In this document: positions 57,721-64,000 of the stretch, one piece after another
Numbering within the stretch: the stretch's first letter is position 1
How the letters are laid out: every line of letters begins with the position of its first letter
Assembly (NCBI GenBank): GCA_963775275.1
Contig: CAVZII010000005.1
Coordinates: forward strand, 2,790,001-2,854,000
DNA: 64,000 nt
Direction: 5' to 3'
DNA from: JANWHQ01 sp963775275
GTDB taxonomy: Bacteria; Pseudomonadota; Alphaproteobacteria; Caulobacterales; Caulobacteraceae
Program-made: the position numbers and the translations under genes
The notes under the pieces: model-generated
Database searches by the model: none
What the model saw: the letters and a program-made list of their open reading frames with translations, nothing else
Told to the model about the DNA's origin: nothing

Positions 57721-59796
57721 ATGCGTCTGCGCTCCGCCATCCCGGGCCGGCAGCGCTGGGATGTTCCCGCCATCCATCGGCGCCGTGATCGCGCCGGACG
57801 CCTGCAGGCGTGGCTGGCCAGCCGGCCCGGCGTCCTGGAGGCGCGCGCCGATGCGGTGACCGGACGGGTGCTGGTGCGCTACGACACGGCGGCCAGCGAA
57901 CAGACGCAGGGCGCCGCGGTCGACATCGAAGCCCTGATCCTCGAAGGCCTCGCCGCGCCCGAGACGACGGCCGCGCCGGCGGCGGGCGGCGAGAGCCCGC
58001 TGCGGCGGATGCTCCAGCTGGCGGCGCCGGAGCCGCGGGCGCTGGCGGGACCGGCGGCGCTCTCGGTGATCGGCCAGGGCGTGCACATCGCCCAGGGGCT
58101 GGCCTTCATGTCCACCCTCAACGCGGCGAGGCGCAGCGTGGCGGCGCGGGGCCTCGTCGGCGCGGCCGGCGGCGTCGCGATCGGCCCGAGGCTGGCCGCG
58201 TCCCTGGCGCTGACAGGGCTGGACCTGTTCATCACCTACCGGCGCAAGCAGGCCTGGCGACGGGCCGCCGCGGACGCCCGCCAGCGGCTGCGCACGGCCG
58301 TGCTGGAGAAGGTGGAGGCGCAGGACGCCGCCTTCTTCGACCGCTACGGCGCCCAGCGCCTGGCGTCCATCGTCACCAACGACACCCAGCAGATCGCCGA
58401 CCTGATCGAGCACGCCGGCGACCAGGCGATCTCCAAGGCCGTGACCGTCGCCGTCGCCGGGGTCGCGGTGACCGCCGCCTCGCCGAAACTGGCGCTGGTC
58501 GGCGCCCTGCCGCTGCCGCTGCTGTTCCTGCCCGGACGCCTCGTCCACAAGGCCGTGCGCCAGCGCTACGCCGCCGCCGCCGACGATTCCGACCGCTTCG
58601 CCAAGCGGCTGGCCGACAACTTCGCCGGCATCGCGGACATCAAGGGCTATACGGCCGAAAGCGCCGAGCTGCGCCGCCTGGCCGAGGCGGACGCGCGCCA
58701 GGCCGCCTCGTCCGTGGACGCGGCCTCGGTCTCCTCCCTGCAGGCCCTGTCGGTGGAGGGGATCTTCAGCGGCGGCTACGCCCTGACCGCGGCCTACGCC
58801 GGACGGCTGGCCACGGGCGGAGGCCTGGGGTCGGACGCCCTGGCCAAGTTCCTCTACTTCTATCCCCAGATCGCCAGCGCGGTGATGACCATCGGGGAGC
58901 TGACCCGCCGCGTCCACATGTCGGCCCAGGCGGCCGAGCGGCTCGTGGAGATCATGGATGCGCCGCCCGCGATCCAGGACGGCCAGACGCGCGCGCCGCT
59001 CGCCGCGGTGAAGGGCGAGATCGTCTTCGAGGACGTGACCTTCCGCTACGGCGAGGGCCGGGGCGGGCTCGAACAGGTCTCGTTCACGGCCCGGCCGGGC
59101 GAGACGGTGGCGATCGTGGGGCCGACGGGCGCGGGCAAGAGCACCCTCGTGCGGCTCCTGCCGCGCCACTACGACGTGGACGCCGGCCGGATCCTGCTGG
59201 ACGGGCGCGACATCCGCGAGCTGCGGCTGGCGGACCTCAGGCGCGCCATCGGCGTGGTCCGCCAGGACGCCTATCTGTTCGACGGCACGGTGGCCGACAA
59301 CGTCCGCCTGGCGCGGCCCGGCGTCGGCGACGCCCGCGTGGAGACGGCCCTGCGCTCGGCCCAGGTGATGGACCTGGTCGCCAGCCTGCCGGGCGGCCTG
59401 GACGCCGACGTCGGCGAGGGGGGGCGGCGGCTGTCCGGCGGCGAGCGCCAGCGCATCGCCGTCGCCCGCGCCTTCCTCAAGCACGCCCCGATCCTGGTGC
59501 TCGACGAGGTGACCTCGCACCTGGACTACGCCACCGAGGCCGAGCTGAAGCGCGCCATCCGGCGCAACACGCGCGGACGCACCGTCATCGTCGTCGCGCA
59601 TCGGCTCTCGACCATCCGCGACGCGGACAGGATCATCGTGCTCGACCGCGGCCGCGTGCGCGAGCAGGGCGGGCACGATGAGCTGGTGGCCCAGGACGGC
59701 CTCTACGCGTCGCTGTGGCGGCTGCAGAGCGAGGAGGAGCGCGCCTTCAATGGCGCCGGCGCGGCCGCTGACGCCGAAGCGGCGTCCGCGCCATGA
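57721..59796 (+). CDS. ABC exporter with HMA-like N-terminal domain
   Basis: A 691-residue half-transporter. Residues ~20-65 (LQAWLASRPGVLEARADAVTGRVLVRYD) have the beta-alpha-beta pattern of heavy-metal-associated domains but lack the CxxC metal site. Then follow a six-helix transmembrane domain and an ATPase with Walker A (GPTGAGKST), the signature LSGGERQR and Walker B (ILVLDEVTSHLD). No C39 peptidase domain is present, unlike the usual class II bacteriocin transporters, so leader removal must be done by another protein. It presumably exports the mature peptide or the precursor. Confidence 0.88.
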   Translation: MRLRSAIPGRQRWDVPAIHRRRDRAGRLQAWLASRPGVLEARADAVTGRVLVRYDTAASEQTQGAAVDIEALILEGLAAPETTAAPAAGGESPLRRMLQLAAPEPRALAGPAALSVIGQGVHIAQGLAFMSTLNAARRSVAARGLVGAAGGVAIGPRLAASLALTGLDLFITYRRKQAWRRAAADARQRLRTAVLEKVEAQDAAFFDRYGAQRLASIVTNDTQQIADLIEHAGDQAISKAVTVAVAGVAVTAASPKLALVGALPLPLLFLPGRLVHKAVRQRYAAAADDSDRFAKRLADNFAGIADIKGYTAESAELRRLAEADARQAASSVDAASVSSLQALSVEGIFSGGYALTAAYAGRLATGGGLGSDALAKFLYFYPQIASAVMTIGELTRRVHMSAQAAERLVEIMDAPPAIQDGQTRAPLAAVKGEIVFEDVTFRYGEGRGGLEQVSFTARPGETVAIVGPTGAGKSTLVRLLPRHYDVDAGRILLDGRDIRELRLADLRRAIGVVRQDAYLFDGTVADNVRLARPGVGDARVETALRSAQVMDLVASLPGGLDADVGEGGRRLSGGERQRIAVARAFLKHAPILVLDEVTSHLDYATEAELKRAIRRNTRGRTVIVVAHRLSTIRDADRIIVLDRGRVREQGGHDELVAQDGLYASLWRLQSEEERAFNGAGAAADAEAASAP

Positions 59797-61772
59797 GCGG
59801 CCCCCGCACCGGAAAGACGCAGGTCGTCCTGCTGTCGATGCCCTATCCGCCGATCGACCAGCCCTCGATGGGGCTGAGCCTGCTGAAGCCGGCGCTCGCC
59901 CGCGCGGGAATCCCGGCCCGGGTGCTCTATCCCTGCCTGGCCTTCGCCGAGGAGATCGGCCTTGCGGCCTACGCGTTCATCGCCGACGGCAAGCAGGAGT
60001 TCCTGGCCGGGGAGTGGACCTTCGCCGGCGCCGCCTTCCCGGACTTCGCGCCCGACCACGAGGCCTATCTGGACCAGGTGATCGCCGCGCCGGTGACCCG
60101 TGGGCTGGCCCAGCGCAACGGCTTCGAGGACGACCCGCGCCAGGCGCTGCGGCGCGCGCGCGAGGCCGCGCCCGGCTTCGTCGACCGCGTGGCCCGCCGC
60201 GCGATCGCCCTTGGGCCCCGCATCGTCGGCTGCACCTCGACCTTCATGCAGCACTGCGCCTCGCTGGCGGTGCTGCGCCGCATCCGCGAGCTGGCGCCGG
60301 AGATCGTCACCGTCATCGGCGGCGCCAACTGCGAGGGGCCGATGGGGGCGGCGGCGAGGCGCTGCTTCGACTGGCTCGACTTCGTGGTCTCGGGCGAGGC
60401 GGACCTGCTGTTCCCCGAGCTGTGCCGCAAGCTGATCGCCCACGGCCGCGCCCTGGCCCCCGAGGAGCTGCCGCTGGGCGTGATCGGCGCCGAACATCCG
60501 TCGGTGCACGGACTTGGCGAGGCGCCGCGGGCGGTGGTCGAGGACATGGACCTGACGCCGACGCCCGACTTCGACGACTATTTCGCCGAGCTGGCCGAGC
60601 TGTCCTTCCGTGGACGGATGAACCCCAGCGTCGGGGTCGAGACCTCGCGCGGCTGCTGGTGGGGCAAGAAGCACCACTGCACCTTCTGCGGCCTGAACGG
60701 CGGGGGCATGGCCTTCCGCTCCAAGTCCGCGGACCGGGTGGTGGAGGAGCTGCGCAGCCTGTCGCAGACCTATGGCGTGAGCCGGTTCAACGTCGTCGAC
60801 AACATCCTGGACATGTCCTACCTGCACTCGGTCTTGCCGCGCCTGGCGGGCGAGGGGCCCTACACCCTGTTCTTCGAGACCAAGTCGAACCTGCGCCGCG
60901 ACCAGCTCCAGGTCATGGCCGAGGGCGGCATCACGCGGCTGCAGCCGGGCATCGAGTTCATGCACGATCAGATCCTGCGCCTGATCGACAAGGGCTCGAC
61001 GGCGCTGATGAACGTGCGCCTGCTGAAGTGGGCGCGCGAGATCGGCGTCGACATCACCTGGAACTTCCTGTGGGACGTGCCGGGTGAGGAGGACGCCTGG
61101 TACGAGGAGATGGCCGACTGGCTGGCGCTGATCGTCCACCTGGAGCCGCCGGGGGTGGACCGCATCCAGTTCCACCGCTTCAGCCCCTACCACAGCCGCC
61201 CGGAGCGCTACGGGCTCGAGCTGGCCCCGTTCGCGCACTATGCGTCGGTCTATCCCGTCGCGGCCGAGGACCTCAGCGAGATGGCCTACTACTTCCAGGA
61301 CCCGCGGCGGCGGCCCGCGGCCGAGGAGCTGGTCCGCCGGCCGGGGCTGAAGCGGATGTTGCGGGCCGTCTCGGCGTGGAAGGCCCTGTGGGGTCAGGGC
61401 GGCGGGCGCGTGACGACGGCCGAGCCGCCGCGGCTGGCGTTCCGGCGGACCTCCGAAGGGATCGAGATCGAGGACAGCCGGCCCTGCGCGCCGGCCAGCC
61501 GCGTCCTGCTCACCGGGGTGGAGGCCGCGGTCTTCGCCGCCTGCGACGACATCCAGGCCCCCGCGGCCCTGGCCCAGTCCCTGAAGGCCGAGGGCCGCAC
61601 GCCGGCTCCATCAGCGGAGGTGGTCGCCGCGGCGCTCGACCTGCTGGTCCGGCGAAGGCTCGTGCTGCGCCTCGGCGACCGCTGCCTGGGACTGGCGCTG
61701 GACGCGGACGCGCCGGCGGATGCGCCGCGAGATCGGCGGAGCGTCCTGGAGCCCGTTGCGGACCCCAACTGA
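59793..61772 (+). CDS. Radical SAM enzyme of the RiPP-maturation (rSAM_ocin_1) type
   Basis: A 659-residue enzyme with an N-terminal B12-binding-like half (VLLSMPYPPIDQPSMGLSLLKPAL; GCTSTFMQHCASLAVL; VTVIGGANCEG) and a radical SAM core. The [4Fe-4S] ligands are Cys288, Cys296 and Cys299 in RGCWWGKKHHCTFCGLN, followed by GMAFRSKS. This is the pattern of radical SAM proteins found with RiPP precursors, several of which methylate or epimerise residues. The C-terminal ~170 residues may bind the leader. The ATG overlaps the exporter stop, so it closes the operon. Confidence 0.88.
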   Translation: MSGPRTGKTQVVLLSMPYPPIDQPSMGLSLLKPALARAGIPARVLYPCLAFAEEIGLAAYAFIADGKQEFLAGEWTFAGAAFPDFAPDHEAYLDQVIAAPVTRGLAQRNGFEDDPRQALRRAREAAPGFVDRVARRAIALGPRIVGCTSTFMQHCASLAVLRRIRELAPEIVTVIGGANCEGPMGAAARRCFDWLDFVVSGEADLLFPELCRKLIAHGRALAPEELPLGVIGAEHPSVHGLGEAPRAVVEDMDLTPTPDFDDYFAELAELSFRGRMNPSVGVETSRGCWWGKKHHCTFCGLNGGGMAFRSKSADRVVEELRSLSQTYGVSRFNVVDNILDMSYLHSVLPRLAGEGPYTLFFETKSNLRRDQLQVMAEGGITRLQPGIEFMHDQILRLIDKGSTALMNVRLLKWAREIGVDITWNFLWDVPGEEDAWYEEMADWLALIVHLEPPGVDRIQFHRFSPYHSRPERYGLELAPFAHYASVYPVAAEDLSEMAYYFQDPRRRPAAEELVRRPGLKRMLRAVSAWKALWGQGGGRVTTAEPPRLAFRRTSEGIEIEDSRPCAPASRVLLTGVEAAVFAACDDIQAPAALAQSLKAEGRTPAPSAEVVAAALDLLVRRRLVLRLGDRCLGLALDADAPADAPRDRRSVLEPVADPN

Positions 61773-61852
61773 TCTAAGCGGCGAGAGCGCCCGCGGCGCG
61801 GCCAAGCGCCTCGGCGTAGATGCGCCACAGCCCTTCGAAGACACGCGCCCAA

Positions 61853-61950
61853 AATTGCGGTGACCGCGCACTCCAGCACTTTATTCGATGCAGTCTGGGG
61901 CGCCGCGAGATCATTCGCGCGCGGAATTGAGTGCACTGTCACCGTTATTC
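61853..61950. repeat. REP-like palindromic element, left copy
   Basis: The left arm AATTGCGGTGACCGCGCACT (61853) and the right arm GTGCACTGTCACCGTTATTC (61931) are inverted relative to each other. The inner part includes CGATGCAGTCTGGGG and GCCGCGAGATCA. A very similar element lies at 63059-63148, in the same orientation, so the pair also forms direct repeats around the low-GC segment. The arm sequence resembles REP elements mobilised by REP-associated transposases. No transposase is in the window. Confidence 0.75.
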
Positions 61951-62064
61951 TTTTCTCTCTTGGGTGGACTTACCCTAAACTGCAGCAGGGTAGCTAGCAT
62001 CCGCTTGATCACATCGTCGCGGCGACGGGCGGTGTCAGTCTCGTTACGATCCCCATCGCGAACC

Positions 62065-62863
62065 ATGAAGGACTTTCCTGCGAAACCACGTGATTATAGC
62101 GGCAATCACGGCCCCGTTGGCCGATGCATCTACTGCAACAACCCTGCGTCGGAACCACTCACAGACGAGCACATAATTCCGTTCGGACTTGATGGCAAAA
62201 TTGTTCTGCTCAAGTCGAGCTGTATGGCGTGCGCCAGGATTACATGCCAGTTTGAGCAGCATGTCATGCGCGTAATGATGCGGGACTGGCGGAACGCTCA
62301 CGGCTTATCGGGGCGCCGGGGAAAAACAAAGGCGCCGGGCGCACAGGTCCCACTTCCGCTCATATGGATGGATCGACCGGGCATCATTGCGGGGCGTCCC
62401 TACGAAGTCGGGAACTCGCGCCCGAATTGGCTTGGTAGATCTTCCTGATGCGAAGCCGCCACCGCCCGATGGCCAAATTCACCGCTTTCGGCCCGGAGAA
62501 TTTGTTCGGCTCATCGCCAAGATCGCGCATGGCTTCGCGGTTCTGGAACTGGGTCTAGACGGTTTCGTCCCCACACTACCATCGGTAATTCTGGGTGCTG
62601 AATTGCGGCCCTATCATTGGATAGGGGGGGAGACCTCTCCACTTGCGCCAAGTCCACTTGGGAAAGGACACGAGCTTTCGCTCGGTGTGACCGCCGACCG
62701 GCGATATGTCGTTATCCTGGTGCGCCTATTTGCAGAGTGGCAGGCAGGTTTTCTTGAGGGCGAGCCAGTTGGCATGCCACTCTATATCGCGGTGGCCGGG
62801 ACCTGGAATGAGATTACAGGAGAGCGGCTTGGATCAGGTCCGTTCTATCCAGTAGTCTCCTGA
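62065..62863 (+). CDS. HNH-type protein (interrupted by a one-base frameshift)
   Basis: A protein of about 265 residues. The N-terminal part has a zinc-finger HNH pattern: two Cys in GRCIYCNNPA, then the TDEHIIPFGL motif with the catalytic-type His, then SSCMACARITC. It breaks register near 62400-62440. The rest (RLIAKIAHGFAVLELGLDGF, then ILGAELRPYHWIGG) continues in another frame to the stop at 62863 and looks like the usual C-terminal domain of such HNH proteins. Codon use and lower GC differ from the core genome. The target DNA is unknown. Confidence 0.65.
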
Positions 62864-63032
62864 TGCAAAAGCGGTAGAAGTCCTTCTGCCGGTCAGACAT
62901 CAATGAACACTTGGGTTTATCCGATGGGTCAAGCGGCTCCATTGTTAGATGGAGCAATTCTGAAAGTACATCACGAGCGTGATCGCGTAGAAGTCCTTTT
63001 TCGGGAGCTTCCGGTTCTTCGGCATTGGGCAT
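62814..63032 (-). CDS. Small unknown protein
   Basis: A 72-residue acidic, helical peptide (MPNAEEPEAPEKGLLRDHAR, then DRQKDFYRFCIRRLL). AAGGAGGGG lies 6 bases before its ATG, an excellent ribosome-binding site that supports it as a real gene. It overlaps the end of the convergent HNH gene by 50 bases. No family was recognised. It sits inside the REP-flanked segment. Confidence 0.5.
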   Translation of the reverse strand: MPNAEEPEAPEKGLLRDHARDVLSELLHLTMEPLDPSDKPKCSLMSDRQKDFYRFCIRRLLDRTDLIQAALL

Positions 63033-63058
63033 AGCGCCCCTCCTTAATAGGAGAGGCG

Positions 63059-63148
63059 GAATAGCGGTGACAGTGCACTTATTTCGATGCAGTCTGGGGG
63101 GCCGCGAGATCAATCGCTCTCAGATTAAGTGCACTGTCACCGTTATTC
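63059..63148. repeat. REP-like palindromic element, right copy
   Basis: GAATAGCGGTGACAGTGCACTT (63059-63080) and its inverse at 63127-63148 match at 21 of 22 positions. The interior repeats CGATGCAGTCTGGGG and GCCGCGAGATCA of the copy at 61853. The arms are better preserved here than in the left copy, so this may be the younger one. Confidence 0.78.
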
Positions 63149-63322
63149 TCCGCACGACGCCAGTGCGCTCATGCGCGCCTCCCTGACCGCCCCCCAGGGG
63201 CCGTAACCTGCCGCCAGGCCGCAGGTTCCGGCTTTCGGGCGGCGGGCCGTGGCGCCTCCAAGGCGCTTCGGCGACAGTCTTTTGAGGACGGGCGGCGGTT
63301 GTGGACCTCGCGCAGGATGCGC

Positions 63323-64000
63323 ATGCTCGCGGCTGATCGTGGTTCGGATGCGCGAGGCGGCATGGTGAGCGGGCGCAACATCCTGGTCCTGGTCGTCGTG
63401 GCCATCGTCCTGACCTTGCTGCGCGGCTGGATGAAGTCCGTGATGAAGGGCGGGGGCCACAAGCCGGCGGGCGGCGCGGGTTCCGCCAGTGCGGCCGAGG
63501 CGCTGCAGGGCCTCGCCGCGTCCCTGCGGCCCCCGGCGGGGCAGGCCGTCGATCCCCGCGGCCTTGGCGAGCGCCCCGAGTTCCAGCGGGCGGCGGCGTG
63601 GTTCGCCGATCCCAAGGTGGAGCTGAGGATGGTGAGGAAGTACGCGCTCGGCGAAAACCAGATCCTGTCCTGCGCGGCCTTCGACGCCTTGGGGAACCGG
63701 GCCGACCGCCAGGACCTGCTGCCCCTGGTTCAGACGCGGCTGCGCGGCTTCGGGCCCGTCGTCCTGCCGTTCGTCCTGCGCTACCTGGAAGGCCTGCCGA
63801 CCCGGCCGCCCGTGGGCGCGCCGGCGGCGGTCGCAACGTCCGCATGGGCGGGCGACAACGGTCTGCTCGAAAGCTTCGAGGCCTATTTCGCGGCGCGGGA
63901 GGCTTTGGGCGACGAGCCGACCTTCGGCGACGTCAAGCCCAAGGGCGGGATCGACGCGGCGCCGGTCGAAGCCTTCCTGGGGGCGATCGAGCATCCATTC
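63323..64000 (+). CDS. Membrane-anchored protein of unknown function, N-terminal part
   Basis: An open frame of 226 residues that runs off the right edge. It has an N-terminal membrane helix (NILVLVVVAIVLTLLRGW), a Gly-rich linker, and a helical region with ERPEFQRAAAWFADPKVELRMV and LPLVQTRLRGFGPVVLPFVL. The start at 63323 has AGGA 5 bases upstream; an ATG at 63362 is an alternative. The opposite strand has a long frame rich in Arg, Gly and His, taken as a shadow. The upstream 170 bases hold no other gene. The family cannot be named from this part. Confidence 0.6.
   Translation, partial: MLAADRGSDARGGMVSGRNILVLVVVAIVLTLLRGWMKSVMKGGGHKPAGGAGSASAAEALQGLAASLRPPAGQAVDPRGLGERPEFQRAAAWFADPKVELRMVRKYALGENQILSCAAFDALGNRADRQDLLPLVQTRLRGFGPVVLPFVLRYLEGLPTRPPVGAPAAVATSAWAGDNGLLESFEAYFAAREALGDEPTFGDVKPKGGIDAAPVEAFLGAIEHPF

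Noticed and set aside
57721..58000. C39 bacteriocin-leader peptidase domain in the exporter
   Set aside because: The N-terminal region is short and has the HMA-like strand-helix-strand pattern; no Cys-His peptidase motif is present.
63143..63994. Minus-strand frame of 283 codons at the right edge
   Set aside because: The plus strand has an uninterrupted frame with a ribosome-binding site, a membrane helix and normal composition. The minus frame is Arg, Gln, Gly and His rich and shows no family.

Overview
The window is high-GC, densely packed DNA from an alphaproteobacterium, most likely a member of the Caulobacteraceae (Caulobacter/Phenylobacterium-like). The clues are an alphaproteobacterial LexA operator (GTTC-N7-GTTC) upstream of recA, a DUF1476 (F1-ATPase zeta-type) gene, a bolA/monothiol-glutaredoxin pair, a ccmE-ccmF-ccmH run, and overall gene content. 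Placement is inferred from content only, with no alignment.

Positions 1-45 kb are mostly chromosomal core. In order they hold: the end of purL; a lipoprotein with a duplicated C-terminal remnant beside it; a five-PAS hybrid histidine kinase; bolA, an aldo/keto reductase-like gene and grxD; rpsD, trmJ and icd; two DUF2939 proteins; alaS and recA; a DedA protein and a glycosyltransferase; a TauD-like dioxygenase; an orphan peptidase-G2 protein; and a periplasmic peroxiredoxin. A purine block follows (purC-purS-DUF3291-purQ-fkbM, then purB), with a Kir-type channel and the ATPase inhibitor between. Next come a degP/two-component/glnE run and cytochrome c maturation genes.

Positions 45.3-61.8 kb are the most interesting part: an apparently uncharacterised ribosomal-peptide (RiPP) gene cluster. 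Two tandem genes encode 54- and 53-residue precursors that share the stretch GSSSWGAHCNS. A hairpin with a UUCG loop follows. Then comes a long, mostly overlapping operon: an unknown 354-residue protein, a prenyltransferase/squalene-cyclase-repeat protein, two PhyH-type Fe(II)/2-oxoglutarate dioxygenases, two JmjC/cupin_4 hydroxylases, a class II lanthipeptide synthetase (LanM) with a ProcM-like Cys-Cys-Gly zinc motif, an S41 protease-like protein, two small proteins, an ABC exporter with an HMA-like N-terminus, and a radical SAM enzyme of the RiPP-maturation type. A trans-prenyl diphosphate synthase lies divergently upstream. The predicted product is a lanthionine-bearing peptide further hydroxylated and/or radical-modified, then exported. 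Chemistry and activity are inference.

Positions 61.8-63.2 kb have lower GC and hold an HNH protein and a small unknown gene, bracketed by two copies of a ~95-bp palindromic REP-like repeat. A partial membrane-anchored unknown protein runs off the right edge.

At least six genes need a one-base shift to read through: alaS, recA, a GT2 glycosyltransferase, a small exported protein, the cyclase-repeat protein and the HNH gene. Because alaS is essential and both insertions and deletions occur, base-level assembly errors are the simplest explanation. Gene boundaries near those points should be treated as provisional.
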